Below, piece by piece: positions 39,547 through 48,582 of a DNA stretch of 64,000 nucleotides. A program made the translations under genes and the position numbers. The number at the start of each line of letters is the position of its first letter. Positions within the stretch are counted from its first letter, which is position 1. The notes under the pieces were generated by a model. It ran no database searches. It was not told the DNA's origin and saw only the letters and a list, made by a program, of their open reading frames with translations. Source of the DNA: Gammaproteobacteria bacterium (GTDB taxonomy: Bacteria > Pseudomonadota > Gammaproteobacteria > Chromatiales > Chromatiaceae); contig JAGRGY010000014.1 in NCBI GenBank assembly GCA_020445255.1, forward strand, positions 74,282-138,281, in the 5' to 3' direction.

Positions 39547-42480
39547 TCAAGCCTTGTAGATGCGACACAGCGTGCACTTGGTTTCCTGCATCTGTGTAAC
39601 CGAGTCGTAGCCGTAGGTCATCGCTGTGTTGCAGGCCTCGCCGAGCACGAAGGGGTCACACCCGGCCGGGTACTTGCTGCGCAGGTCCTTGCCCTCGAAG
39701 TGGCCGCCGAAGTGGAACGGGGTGAAGGCCACGCCGGCACCGACCCTGCGCGTGACCATTGCCTTGACCTTGATCTTGGCGCCCTCGGCACCCTCAAGCC
39801 AGACGTCGTCCCCGTCCTTGATCGCGGCGTTGTTGGCATCGCGCGGATGGATCTCGACGAACATGTCCTGCTGCAATTCGGCGAGCCACGGATTGGAGCG
39901 GGTTTCGTCGCCGCCGCCCTCGTACTCGACCAGGCGGCCCGAGGTGAGGATGATCGGGAACTCGCCTGAGTAGTCCTTGGCCTGTACCGACTCGTAGCGC
40001 GTTGGCAGGCGCCAGAACGATTTGCGGTCTGCATAGGTGGGGTATTTCTCGACCAGGTCGCGGCGATTCGTGTACAGCGGCTCGCGATGGATCGGCACCG
40101 GGTCGGGGAAGGTCCAGACCACGGTGCGCGCCTTGGCGTTGCCGAACGGTGCGCAGCCGTGCTTGATCGCGACGCGCTGAATACCCCCGGACAGGTCGGT
40201 CTTCCAGTTCTTGCCGTCGGCCGCGGTCTTTTCCGCGTCGCTGAGGTCGTCCCACCAGCCCAGCTTCTTCAGCATGTCGGCGGTGAACTCGGGGTATCCG
40301 TCTTTCAACTCGGAACCCTGCGAATAGCTGCCGTTGGCGAGCAGGCTCACGCCGTTGCGCTCGACGCCGAAACGTGCACGGAACGTCAGGCCTCCCTCGG
40401 CGACCGGCATGCTCGTGTCGTAGAGGTTCGGCGTGCCGGGATGTTTCATCTCCGCACTGCCCCAGCAGGGCCATGGCATGCCGTAGTAGTCACCGTCGGC
40501 CGGACCTCCCTCGGCGCGCAGCGTCGTGTAGTCGAACGTGCCCCAGGCCTGCTGGTGCGCCTTCAGGCGCTCCGGGCTCTGGCCGGTGTAGCCGATCGTC
40601 CACATGCCGCGGTTGAACTCGCGCGTAATGTCTTCGATCAGCGGCTCGTCGTTGGTGATCTGGATGTGCTTGCACAGCTGATCGCCGATGCCGAGCTTCT
40701 TCGCCAGCTTGTACATGATCACGTGGTCGGGCAGTGACTCGAACAGCGGCTCAATGACCTTGTCGCGCCACTGGATCGAACGGTTCGATGCGGTCACCGA
40801 GCCGTAGGTTTCGAACTGCGTGCTGGCCGGCAGCAGGTAGACGCCGTCGGTACGGTCATGCATGACCGCCGAGACTGTCGGGTAGGGGTCGACGACGACC
40901 AGCAGGTCGAGCTTTTCCATGGCCTTTTTCATCTCCTGGCCACGGGTCTGCGAATTGGGCGCGTGCCCCCACATGAACATCGCGCGGATCACGTCACGCT
41001 GCGCGATATTGCCCTTGTCTTCGAGCACGCCGTCGATCCAGCGTGACACCGGAATCCCCTTGGTGTTCATCACATAGTCGGCCTTGTCCTTCTCGCCGTG
41101 CTCGCCGATGTACTCGTTGCCGTCCTTGTCGTAAGCGACATTGTCGAACCGGCCCTTGACCCATTCCGGGTCGAGGTCCCAGACACGCGCCCAGTGGCCC
41201 CACGAGCCCGGTGCCAGCCCGTAGTATCCGGGCAGGGTGTCGGCGAGTACGCCGAGGTCGGTTGCTCCCTGCACATTGTCGTGACCGCGGAAGATGTTGG
41301 CGCCACCGCCGGCGACGCCGATGTTGCCGAGGGCAAGCTGGAACGCACAGTAGGCACGCGTGTTGTTGTTGCCGATCGTGTGCTGGGTGCCGCCCATGCA
41401 CCAGATGAAGGTGCCCGGTCGGTTGTCGGCCATCGCCTTGGCCGCTGCGTACACCTGGTGCTCAGGTACACCGGTGACGCGCTCCACTTCGTCCGGTGTC
41501 CACTTCGCCACCTCGGCCTTGACCTCGTCCATGCCGTACACGCGCTGACGGATGTATTCCTGGTCTTCCCAGCCGTTCTTGAAGATGTGGTAGAGCATGC
41601 CCCAGATGATCGGCACGTCGGTACCCGGGCGGATGCGCAGGAAGTGATCGGCATGCGCCGCGGTGCGCGTGAACCGAGGGTCGATGACGATGATCGGCGC
41701 GTTGTTCTCTTCCTTTGCCTTGAAGATGTGCTGCAACGACACCGGGTGGGCCTCGGTCGGGTTCGATCCGATCAGCAGGACCGCCTTGGAATTGTGGATG
41801 TCGTTATAGCTGTTGGTCATCGCGCCGTAGCCCCAGGTGTTTGCCACACCGGCGACCGTGGTCGAGTGACAGATACGGGCCTGGTGGTCGACGTTGTTCG
41901 TCCCCCACATCGCGGCCAGCTTGCGATACAGATAGGCCTGTTCGTTGTTGAACTTGGCTGATCCCAGCCAGTACACCGAGTCGGGGCTCGATTCCTCGCG
42001 GATCTTGAGCAGCTTGTCACCAATCTCGGTGATCGCCTGGTCCCAGGACACCTTCTCCCACTTGCCGTTGACGAGCTTGGTCGGGTACTTGAGGCGACGC
42101 TCGCCGTGGCCGTGTTCGCGAACCGCCGCGCCCTTCGCGCAGTGGGCGCCGCGGTTGAACGGGTGGTCGAAGGCCGGCTCCTGGCCCGTCCAGACCCCGT
42201 TCTGGACCTCGGCGATCACACCGCAGCCCACGGAACAGTGTGTGCAGATGGTGCGGATCTGCTGCGCCTCGCCGTCGCTGGCGGCAGGTTCCGCGGCCGT
42301 GGCCCTGCGCATCATGCCCGGTGCCAGGCTCGTTGCGAGAACGCCTCCGCCCGCCATGATGCCGGAACGGCGCAGGAACTCGCGTCTGCTCACTCCCGCG
42401 GCCTGCCGCGCTGCGCTGTCGTCCGCATCCGGCGCGGCGCAGGGAGCCGCGACCTGGTTGGAAATCTTCGTCAGTTTCAT
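39547..42480 (-). CDS. fdhA: Formate dehydrogenase catalytic (alpha) subunit, Cys form
   Basis: A 977-residue molybdopterin oxidoreductase. The N-terminus has a twin-arginine signal (SRREFLRRSG) and so is exported folded through Tat. One 4Fe-4S cluster is bound by CTHCSVGCGVIAEVQ and a later GAHCAKG. The active-site residue that is Sec in E. coli enzymes is Cys here (ARICHSTTVAG), followed by GAMTNSYNDI and IGSNPTEAHPVSL. The molybdenum bis-MGD domain and C-terminal domain IV are complete. The ATG at 42480 follows an upstream ribosome site and gives the Tat signal near the N-terminus; the longer frame to 42609 overlaps the formate_TAT gene. It oxidises formate to CO2, or the reverse. Confidence 0.96.
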   Translation of the reverse strand: MKLTKISNQVAAPCAAPDADDSAARQAAGVSRREFLRRSGIMAGGGVLATSLAPGMMRRATAAEPAASDGEAQQIRTICTHCSVGCGVIAEVQNGVWTGQEPAFDHPFNRGAHCAKGAAVREHGHGERRLKYPTKLVNGKWEKVSWDQAITEIGDKLLKIREESSPDSVYWLGSAKFNNEQAYLYRKLAAMWGTNNVDHQARICHSTTVAGVANTWGYGAMTNSYNDIHNSKAVLLIGSNPTEAHPVSLQHIFKAKEENNAPIIVIDPRFTRTAAHADHFLRIRPGTDVPIIWGMLYHIFKNGWEDQEYIRQRVYGMDEVKAEVAKWTPDEVERVTGVPEHQVYAAAKAMADNRPGTFIWCMGGTQHTIGNNNTRAYCAFQLALGNIGVAGGGANIFRGHDNVQGATDLGVLADTLPGYYGLAPGSWGHWARVWDLDPEWVKGRFDNVAYDKDGNEYIGEHGEKDKADYVMNTKGIPVSRWIDGVLEDKGNIAQRDVIRAMFMWGHAPNSQTRGQEMKKAMEKLDLLVVVDPYPTVSAVMHDRTDGVYLLPASTQFETYGSVTASNRSIQWRDKVIEPLFESLPDHVIMYKLAKKLGIGDQLCKHIQITNDEPLIEDITREFNRGMWTIGYTGQSPERLKAHQQAWGTFDYTTLRAEGGPADGDYYGMPWPCWGSAEMKHPGTPNLYDTSMPVAEGGLTFRARFGVERNGVSLLANGSYSQGSELKDGYPEFTADMLKKLGWWDDLSDAEKTAADGKNWKTDLSGGIQRVAIKHGCAPFGNAKARTVVWTFPDPVPIHREPLYTNRRDLVEKYPTYADRKSFWRLPTRYESVQAKDYSGEFPIILTSGRLVEYEGGGDETRSNPWLAELQQDMFVEIHPRDANNAAIKDGDDVWLEGAEGAKIKVKAMVTRRVGAGVAFTPFHFGGHFEGKDLRSKYPAGCDPFVLGEACNTAMTYGYDSVTQMQETKCTLCRIYKA

Positions 42481-42502
42481 GGTCTCTCCTCCAGGCCGTG
42501 TC

Positions 42503-42709
42503 TCAGACCGAGGCACTCTTGTAGTAGTCGAGGATGTGCTGCGTGACCCGATAGCCGCGGGGCGTGACCTCGCTCGTTGCGGTTTCCGGCGTTGCCGCGG
42601 CTGCCACACCCGGCAGGGTGACGGCTGCCACGGTCAGGCCGCCGGTCGCGACGGCGTCCTGAAGGAACTTGCGACGGGCCTCTGAAATCGGTTGTTGCGG
42701 ATCTTTCAT
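42503..42709 (-). CDS. Formate dehydrogenase-associated small Tat-signal protein
   Basis: A 68-residue protein with an N-terminal SEARRKFLQDAVATGGLTVAA, a twin-arginine signal-like segment, and C-terminal RGYRVTQHILDYYKSASV. It matches the short formate dehydrogenase region TAT target family seen just upstream of fdhA in many proteobacteria. Role unknown; probably maturation or assembly. ATG at 42709; 22 bp before fdhA. Confidence 0.88.
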   Translation of the reverse strand: MKDPQQPISEARRKFLQDAVATGGLTVAAVTLPGVAAAATPETATSEVTPRGYRVTQHILDYYKSASV

Positions 42710-42933
42710 CTCGATGGTTCCTCGGTGGGTGCCGATGGTGAGCGGCGCGACGGTTGCGTCTCCTAACCAAGTCAAAGCAAGCGTCGCACCCGAAGGCGTG
42801 GAAAAAAATGACCGAAAGGGGTTGGAATCACCCATCGTCGAGCGCCTGACTGCGACAAACACGGGCGCTGGTCCAAATTGTCCGCGACGGCTAGGTCAAA
42901 ACGGCTCAGCGCATCTACAGACGCCGACCGCCG

Positions 42934-43569
42934 TCAGTCGTGCAGCGTCAGGTAATGCGATTCGAGGTCGGTGAATGCGCGCCCGAGGCGGGCGACCGAG
43001 CGATAGAAGACGGCGGCCTGCGCCACTGCCAGATCGTTGAAGAAATCTGCCGCCCAGTTGCCGAGGTGGGTCTGGAAGAAGTGACGTTGGGTGTCACTGT
43101 CGACGCCATCCGCGATCAGATAGGCCATGACCTCGCACAACGCGGCGATGTGGTCCTCCGGCTCGTGCACGTCGTCGGCGCGCTCGAATCCGAGCCGCCG
43201 CAGGTCCTCGCGCAATAGCCCGAGCGGTTTTTCCATCAGGAAGCCGGTCAGGTACCAGGATCCGAACGGCACCAGTTCACCGCGTCCGAGGCCGATGAAC
43301 AGCGCGTGATATTCGTGGCGCAGCTCGGCCGGCGCGACGTGCCGTGCCGCGAGAGCGAGGGACGAAAAGGCCTTGCCGAGCGGTGTGCCACGATCGCCTT
43401 CTCCCTCGAGCCGACCGGCATACGCCAGTACCTCTGCCGATGGCGGGTCCCGCAGCAACGCGGCGAGCAGCCGGTAGATGCCGGCGCGGCGCTGGTGCTC
43501 CATGTCCGGCTGCGGTGGGTTTTTGGTCACCGGATCCTCCGGGTCCGGGTGGTTCTGGCGCACACTCAT
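42934..43569 (-). CDS. TorD/DmsD-type molecular chaperone for FDH
   Basis: A 211-residue all-helical protein of the TorD family. ELRHEYHALFIGLGRGELVPFGSWYLTGFLMEKPL is the family signature and PEDHIAALCEVMAYL with FFQTHLGNWAADFFNDL completes it. Such chaperones bind the Tat signal or apo-form of molybdoenzymes until the cofactor is inserted. Its position in front of fdhA makes FdhA the obvious client. It starts 6 bp after the polyferredoxin gene's stop. Confidence 0.9.
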   Translation of the reverse strand: MSVRQNHPDPEDPVTKNPPQPDMEHQRRAGIYRLLAALLRDPPSAEVLAYAGRLEGEGDRGTPLGKAFSSLALAARHVAPAELRHEYHALFIGLGRGELVPFGSWYLTGFLMEKPLGLLREDLRRLGFERADDVHEPEDHIAALCEVMAYLIADGVDSDTQRHFFQTHLGNWAADFFNDLAVAQAAVFYRSVARLGRAFTDLESHYLTLHD

Positions 43570-43575
43570 CCGGGG

Positions 43576-45219
43576 TTACCCACCGTTCTCTTTCTGCTCG
43601 TCGGCGAACCGCAGGCCGGCCTGCATGGCCTCGGTGTCCTGAACGGCGTCGACGACCCGGCAGTCCTCACACATCTGCAGGCGCTGGCGTGCCCGCTCAT
43701 TCTGGAACATCGCGTGGTCTGCGAGTCGGCCGAGTATCCTGTCGATCACCGCGTGGGTCGCGAAGGGTTTGCCGCACCGGACACAGCAGAACGGACGGTC
43801 CTCGTGCAGCGTGCGTGGGCGCCGGCGATCCTCCGGGTCGTAGAGGTATCGCGCGCGCAGCGTGATGGCCTGTTCGGGACAGGCGTTGGCGCAGATACCG
43901 CATTGCACGCAGTTGCCTTCGAACAGGTCGAGTCGCGGAACCTCGTCGCCGGCGCCGAGGGCCTTCGCCGGACACACCGAGGTGCAGGCCATGCACAAGG
44001 TGCAGCGTGCGGTATCGACCTCGATGCAGCCGTAGGGGGCGGCGGCGGATAGCTCGCACGAGATCGGATGCGTGGCGCTGTGCCGCCACAGGTGGTCGAG
44101 TGCCAGCGCGGCGAGCTGGCGCTTGTCGGCCAGGGCGGCGAAGGTCGCCGCCGGCGGCGGGCCGTCGACCGACGGCCATCCTTCGCCGATCGCGTCGGCG
44201 CCGATGAGGCGAACAGCTGCGTCCGCGTGACCCATGCCGCGCAGCAGCTGCGCGGTGGTCTCGACCTGAGCGCGCAGCGCCGTCAGCGACCGGACGGGAA
44301 CCGAGCCGCCGTCGACCAGCGCCACGCCGTGTGCCCCCCAGGCGAGCGCGGCAAGCCAGATCTCGTGCCCGACACTGGCCAGTTCCTCGACCGCGACCGG
44401 GAGTACGTTCGCCGGCGCGGAAGGCAGGTCCGCTGCGTCGGCATCGGCGACGAACAGCACGCGCGGTGCGCTGCCGCCGGCCGCGAGGTAGGCGGCAAGC
44501 AGGCGGCGGACCCGTTCCGCCGTGTCGATGGCAGGCGGATAGGCGTAGCGGATCGCGCCCGTGGGGCACACGCTCGCGCAGATGCCGCCACCCTGGCACA
44601 GGTTCGGATCGACCTCGATGCGTTCGCCAATCGAGACGATCGCCTCGGCGGGACAGGCCTCGATGCAGCGGCTGCAGCCGCTGCGTCCCGAGCGTGCGTG
44701 GGCGCAGATACCCGGGTCGTAAGCAAAGAAGCGCGGTTTCTCGAATGTCCCGACCATACCGTCGACGGCCAGCAAACCGGCGTCGAGGTCGCCCGGTTCG
44801 CGTCCGAGGTGCCAATAGCCGGGCGGCGGAATCTCCGCCGCGATCAGCGGTTTGTCGCCCAGGTCCAGCACCAGGTCGGCGGCCAGACGTTGATGGTTGT
44901 GACGGCCGGGTTCGCCGAGTTCGGCGACGAACGCGCCGAGATGCCCGGACAACACCAGGCGGCGTCCCGCTTGCGGCGTGGTCGGAACACCCGGTTCGAG
45001 ATCCCCGTCGGTGAGCAGGACCTCGGCATGCAGAGGCTCGGCGATGCGCGCGGCGAGCCATTGCGCCTCCTCGCCACCGATCACCATGACCCGACCACGT
45101 GACGTGTACGTGACGGTACCGCTGGGGCCGGTGACCAGGCCCTCGACCGCCGCCGCTGCGGCGCTGCGCGCGCGCCGGTTGCGGTTGTCGTCAGGCGTCT
45201 GACCGGCGCTGTCCATCAT
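43576..45219 (-). CDS. Polyferredoxin-like 4Fe-4S protein of fdh operon
   Basis: A 547-residue cytoplasmic protein with several ferredoxin motifs: CAHARSGRSGCSRCIEACP and CQGGGICASVCP in the first half, CTLCMACTSVCP and CVQCGICANACP in the second, and a C-terminal CCVRCGKPF plus CEDC that could bind another metal. Between them is a non-cluster domain (VLFVADADAADLP...). The same protein type precedes TorD and the formate Tat protein in many fdh operons; the function is not established. Several in-frame ATGs exist; I chose 45219, preceded by GGGGA, within the 3' end of the DUF3306 gene. Confidence 0.85.
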   Translation of the reverse strand: MMDSAGQTPDDNRNRRARSAAAAAVEGLVTGPSGTVTYTSRGRVMVIGGEEAQWLAARIAEPLHAEVLLTDGDLEPGVPTTPQAGRRLVLSGHLGAFVAELGEPGRHNHQRLAADLVLDLGDKPLIAAEIPPPGYWHLGREPGDLDAGLLAVDGMVGTFEKPRFFAYDPGICAHARSGRSGCSRCIEACPAEAIVSIGERIEVDPNLCQGGGICASVCPTGAIRYAYPPAIDTAERVRRLLAAYLAAGGSAPRVLFVADADAADLPSAPANVLPVAVEELASVGHEIWLAALAWGAHGVALVDGGSVPVRSLTALRAQVETTAQLLRGMGHADAAVRLIGADAIGEGWPSVDGPPPAATFAALADKRQLAALALDHLWRHSATHPISCELSAAAPYGCIEVDTARCTLCMACTSVCPAKALGAGDEVPRLDLFEGNCVQCGICANACPEQAITLRARYLYDPEDRRRPRTLHEDRPFCCVRCGKPFATHAVIDRILGRLADHAMFQNERARQRLQMCEDCRVVDAVQDTEAMQAGLRFADEQKENGG

Positions 45220-45817
45220 CAGATCCCCGCGTGTCATCGGTACTCGGTTTCTCGGCCGCCGTCGTGGCCGCGCCGGCCGACGGCCCGTCGGTCTGCGTCG
45301 CCGTCGGTATCGCTGCCTGTGTGCTCGACGCGTCGAGTGGCCCGTCCACAGGCGGCGTGCCGTTATCGTCATCGTCGGCGGCGGTCAGCGCCTCCATTTG
45401 ACGCCGGGCCTCTACCTCGAGCCGGTGACGCATCTCGGCCGTGACGATGTCGCCGAGAGTCTGGAAGCGGGTGAAGTCTTCGGCGTAGTCATCGAGTTCG
45501 TCGATGACGTTGAACGTGCTGCTGTGAAACAGTTTGCGCAAGGCATCCCGGCGCAGCGGTTCGCTGACCTTGGCCGACAGGAAGATCGAGTAGTCGGAGG
45601 ACTCGTCGAGCGATTCGAGTGCCGGCATGTCGGCGTCGGTCAGTTCGGCGCCTTGCCGTGACATCGATTCCGCCGGCGCAGGCGGATCGGGCGTCTCGGC
45701 GGCTTGACGTGCCTCGTGCTTGCGCCGGCTGAAGCGCTGCAGGAAGGGCTCGCCGGCGACCCTGGTGGCGTCGGTGGCCTGTGCTCCGTCGTCGTCCGAT
45801 CGCTTATTCACCTGCAT
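45191..45817 (-). CDS. DUF3306 protein of fdh operon
   Basis: A 208-residue acidic, low-complexity protein. The conserved core is EPFLQRFSRRKHEARQ, then DSSDYSIFLSAKVSEPLRRDALRKLFHSSTFNVIDELDDYAEDFTRF, the DUF3306 signature; the rest is Asp/Thr/Ala-rich. DUF3306 always travels with fdh genes and DUF3305; its role is unknown. The ATG at 45817 overlaps the DUF3305 gene by 14 bp, and the C-terminus overlaps the polyferredoxin gene. Confidence 0.85.
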   Translation of the reverse strand: MQVNKRSDDDGAQATDATRVAGEPFLQRFSRRKHEARQAAETPDPPAPAESMSRQGAELTDADMPALESLDESSDYSIFLSAKVSEPLRRDALRKLFHSSTFNVIDELDDYAEDFTRFQTLGDIVTAEMRHRLEVEARRQMEALTAADDDDNGTPPVDGPLDASSTQAAIPTATQTDGPSAGAATTAAEKPSTDDTRGSDDGQRRSDA

Positions 45818-46319
45818 TTCCCGGTTGGGTGTCCGCCTTCCAGTCGTTGAGTTTGCGTTTGCGCTTCTTCTCTGGAAAGTAATTGGCGATGACGAATGCC
45901 TCGGTCCAGCGGTACAACGCCGCCGGCACCTCGACGGCATAGATCTCGTCTTCGCCCTCGAGGTAGGCGTGCGCTTCGTCGAAGCTCATGCTGACGCGGA
46001 ACGGCATCGGGCGGCCGCCCGGTTCGTCGACGTGCGCGATTACGAACGCACGCGGGGTGTCGCTGACGAGGTTGTAGTAGTAGCTCTCGCACTCGTCGAC
46101 AAACAGCTGGACCTTGAGGCCGCCGACGATGAACAGCGCCAAGTCCTCATCCTCTCGCACCGTTTGTGGTTCCGCGGTGGGCGGATGGGCACCGACCGCG
46201 ATTCCCGAGGCCTGCCACACGAAGTCGATCCACGGGCTGGTCGCGGGGCGGCGCTCGAGTATCACGGCGACAGGAAAATGATCCGGGCCGGGGTCGTGGA
46301 TGTCGACTGATTCTGCCAT
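45804..46319 (-). CDS. DUF3305 protein, first gene of the fdh operon
   Basis: A 171-residue protein: FPVAVILERRPATSPWIDFVWQASGIAVG, VQLFVDECESYYYNLVSDTPRAFVIAHVDE and YRWTEAFVIANYFPEKKRKRKLNDWKADTQ are typical DUF3305 sequence. Function unknown, but it is regularly the first gene of proteobacterial fdh operons. I chose ATG 46319; an in-frame GTG a few codons upstream is possible. A sigma-54 promoter lies about 37 bp upstream. Confidence 0.87.
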   Translation of the reverse strand: MAESVDIHDPGPDHFPVAVILERRPATSPWIDFVWQASGIAVGAHPPTAEPQTVREDEDLALFIVGGLKVQLFVDECESYYYNLVSDTPRAFVIAHVDEPGGRPMPFRVSMSFDEAHAYLEGEDEIYAVEVPAALYRWTEAFVIANYFPEKKRKRKLNDWKADTQPGNAGE

Positions 46320-46353
46320 TCTGGTCGCGTTCACGGCTGTCAACCTGTTAATA

Positions 46354-46371
46354 CAGCAATTCGCGTACCAA
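46354..46371 (-). promoter_or_regulatory. Sigma-54 (-24/-12) promoter of the fdh operon
   Basis: On the minus strand: TTGGTACGCGAATTGCTG. GG and GC are separated by exactly 10 bases, and the flanks match the consensus TGGCACG-N4-TTGCW with one allowed change. The predicted transcription start is about 12 bases after GC, near 46344, giving a leader of about 25 nt before DUF3305. It would require RpoN and an activator such as the response regulator at 52474-53886. Confidence 0.75.
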
Positions 46372-46566
46372 TACGCTGAGGGAGGCTGATCCCCGGAGAA
46401 CGGACACGGAATCCACGCGCATCGTGCGAAAGTGGGCAAAATTGACCCAGACCTGCCGACCAGGTCGGACAAAATTCCACACCCTCGATCGCTGTCGTGC
46501 GCCGCCGCGACGACGCGCTCCCAGCCCTGTGGCGGTGTGCAGGCGGGACTTGCCACCGCCATGCGG
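46372..46566. promoter_or_regulatory. Upstream activating region between divergent sigma-54 promoters
   Basis: A 195-bp spacer between the two -24 elements. Two AAAATT boxes, GGGCAAAATTG (46434-46444) and GGACAAAATT (46467-46476), are 33 bp apart in the same orientation, about three helical turns. Between them is an inverted repeat GACCTG-CCGAC-CAGGTC (46450-46466). The second box is the complement of AATTTTGTCC; ATTTTGTCC recurs upstream of the mobA promoter. Candidate binding sites for the NtrC-type regulator serving both directions. Confidence 0.5.
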
Positions 46567-46583
46567 TGGAACGCATATTGCAC
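46567..46583 (+). promoter_or_regulatory. Sigma-54 promoter of moaA-fdhD operon
   Basis: TGGAACGCATATTGCAC, with GG-N10-GC spacing exact and only one departure from TGGCACG-N4-TTGCA. The predicted start of transcription is near 46593, leaving about 45 nt of leader before moaA. It points away from the fdh operon promoter, 195 bp from it. Confidence 0.72.
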
Positions 46584-46637
46584 GCTACGATTCAAATCAA
46601 CAGGCCGCGCCGAAGGCCGTCCCGGGGATAGACCACC

Positions 46638-47621
46638 ATGCTGACCGACCCGTTCCAGCGCCATGTCACCTACCTGCGTATCTCGGTTACCGACCGCTGC
46701 GACCTGCGTTGTGTCTACTGCATGTCCGAGAACATGAAATTCCTGCCGCGCGCCAGTCTGCTGACGCTCGAGGAGATCGTGCAGATCGGCCGCTGCTTCG
46801 TCGAACTGGGTGTGCACAAGATCCGCATAACCGGGGGCGAGCCACTGCACCGGCGCGACATCCTCAAGGTGTTCCGCGAACTCGGCGAGCTCGAGGCGCT
46901 GCGCGACCTGACGGTGACGACCAACGGCACACAGCTGCCGCGCTTTGCCGACGAACTGCGCAGCGCCGGCGTTACGCGCGTCAACATCAGCCTCGACACG
47001 CTGCGCGCGGAGCGCTTCCAGGCGCTGACCCGCAACGGCCGGATCGAGCGGGTGCTCGAAGGACTGGACGCGGCGCAGCGCGCCGGGTTCGATCGCATAA
47101 AGCTGAATGCCGTGATCCTGAAGAACCGCAACCACGACGAGGTCGTCGACCTGGTGACCTTCGCGATCGAGCGCGGGGTCGACATCAGCTTCATCGAAGA
47201 GATGCCGCTCGGCACGGTCGGCGATCACGACCGCGCCGAGTGCTATTACTCGTCGGAGCAGATCCGTGCCGACCTCGCCGAGCACTACGAGCTGCAGCCG
47301 ACCGCGGTGTCGAGTGGCGGTCCGTCACGCTACTACCGCATCCCGGGCGTCGAATCGCGGATCGGTTTCATCTCGCCACACAGCCACAATTTCTGCGACA
47401 GCTGCAATCGCGTGCGCCTGACCTCGGAGGGACGGCTGCTGCTGTGCCTCGGCCAGGAGCACAGCGCCGACCTCCGCCATGTCGTGCGCGCGAATCCCGG
47501 CGACGACGACGCGCTCAAACAGGCGATCGTCGCGGCGATGGCGCTCAAGCCGAAAGGTCACGAGTTCGACCTCAACGAACAGCCCGTGATCTTTCGGCAC
47601 ATGAACCACACCGGCGGTTGA
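46638..47621 (+). CDS. moaA: GTP 3',8-cyclase MoaA
   Basis: A 327-residue radical SAM enzyme, first step of molybdopterin synthesis from GTP. The N-terminal radical SAM cluster is CDLRCVYC, with GGEPL for SAM binding. The C-terminal second cluster, which binds the substrate, is CDSCNRVRLTSEGRLLLC. The protein ends in ...NHTGG, the functional C-terminal Gly-Gly. ATG 46638 in the leader of a sigma-54 promoter. The fdhD start follows one base after the stop. Other moa genes (moaC, moaE) are not in the window. Confidence 0.95.
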   Translation: MLTDPFQRHVTYLRISVTDRCDLRCVYCMSENMKFLPRASLLTLEEIVQIGRCFVELGVHKIRITGGEPLHRRDILKVFRELGELEALRDLTVTTNGTQLPRFADELRSAGVTRVNISLDTLRAERFQALTRNGRIERVLEGLDAAQRAGFDRIKLNAVILKNRNHDEVVDLVTFAIERGVDISFIEEMPLGTVGDHDRAECYYSSEQIRADLAEHYELQPTAVSSGGPSRYYRIPGVESRIGFISPHSHNFCDSCNRVRLTSEGRLLLCLGQEHSADLRHVVRANPGDDDALKQAIVAAMALKPKGHEFDLNEQPVIFRHMNHTGG

Positions 47622-47622
47622 C

Positions 47623-48555
47623 GTGTCGGACGACGCCATCCCGGTACCAGGAACCGCGCGCCAGCGCGCCAGGGCGTATCGGCCCGAGATGAGCGACGCC
47701 GGCCTGCGCCCGGCACACGAGGTGGTGGCGATCGACGAATACGGCCAGCCACGCAGCGGGTTCATCGCCGGTGAGCGTGCGTTGACGCTGTACCTGGACG
47801 ATCGCGAGATCGTCACGCTGATGACGCTTGGCACCCATCCGGAGATGCTCACACTCGGCTATCTGCTGAACCAGCGTCTGGTGCCGTGCATCGAATCGAT
47901 CGATGCCATCCGCGTCGACTGGGACAAGGGCGAGGTCAGGGTCGATACCTTCGAACGCATTTCCGATCTGGACGAGCGGCTCAAGCACCGCACGGTCACG
48001 AGCGGCTGTGGACAGGGCACGGTGTTCGGTCGGCTCGGCGACCAGATCGAGAAGATACGGTTGCCGCGCGTCACGGTGGCTCAGTCGCAGATCTACCGGC
48101 TGTTGACCCATATCAGCGATCAGAACGAGGTCTATCGGCGTGCCGGTGGCGTGCACGGTTGTGCGCTGTGCTCATGTGGCGCCGGGGACCAGGCGGACAT
48201 CCATCTGTTCGTCGAGGACGTGGGACGACACAACGCGGCCGACGCGATCGCCGGCTACATGTGGCTGAATGCGATCAGCGGCAAGGACAAGTGGTTCTAC
48301 ACGACCGGCCGCCTGACGTCGGAGATGATCATCAAGGTCGCGCAGATGCAGATCCCGGTCCTGCTGTCGCGCTCAGGAGTCACGTTCCGCGGCCTCGAAC
48401 TGGCGCAGACGATCGGTGTGTTGGTGATCGCGCGCGCCAAAGGTCGGCATTTCCTGGTCTACAACGGCGCCGAGTGGGTCGAGTTCGACGCGGTTCCGCC
48501 GGCGGTCGCGGACCAGCACGAGCGTGCCGCCGGTCGCGGTTCGCGCGGGGGCTGA
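47623..48555 (+). CDS. fdhD: Formate dehydrogenase sulfurtransferase FdhD
   Basis: A 310-residue protein that delivers sulfur to the molybdenum cofactor of FDH. The essential cysteine loop appears as GGVHGCALCSCG, and HLFVEDVGRHNAADAIAGYMW, FYTTGRLTSEMIIKVAQMQIPVLLSRSG and LGTHPEMLTLGYLL are FdhD motifs. N- and C-terminal extensions of about 30 residues are present. The start is GTG at 47623. It follows moaA with a 1-base gap, so cofactor synthesis and FDH activation are coexpressed. Confidence 0.94.
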   Translation: MSDDAIPVPGTARQRARAYRPEMSDAGLRPAHEVVAIDEYGQPRSGFIAGERALTLYLDDREIVTLMTLGTHPEMLTLGYLLNQRLVPCIESIDAIRVDWDKGEVRVDTFERISDLDERLKHRTVTSGCGQGTVFGRLGDQIEKIRLPRVTVAQSQIYRLLTHISDQNEVYRRAGGVHGCALCSCGAGDQADIHLFVEDVGRHNAADAIAGYMWLNAISGKDKWFYTTGRLTSEMIIKVAQMQIPVLLSRSGVTFRGLELAQTIGVLVIARAKGRHFLVYNGAEWVEFDAVPPAVADQHERAAGRGSRGG

Positions 48556-48582
48556 CGGAGACGCAGGGAAAAGGGGGATGCC

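Noticed and set aside
41098..41961. Plus-strand frame of 287 codons opposite fdhA
   Set aside because: Composition is that of a complementary shadow (Val/Asp/Arg-rich) and it has no promoter or motif.
42481..42609. N-terminal extension of FdhA
   Set aside because: The extra residues overlap the small Tat-signal protein gene, and the Tat signal would be displaced from the N-terminus.
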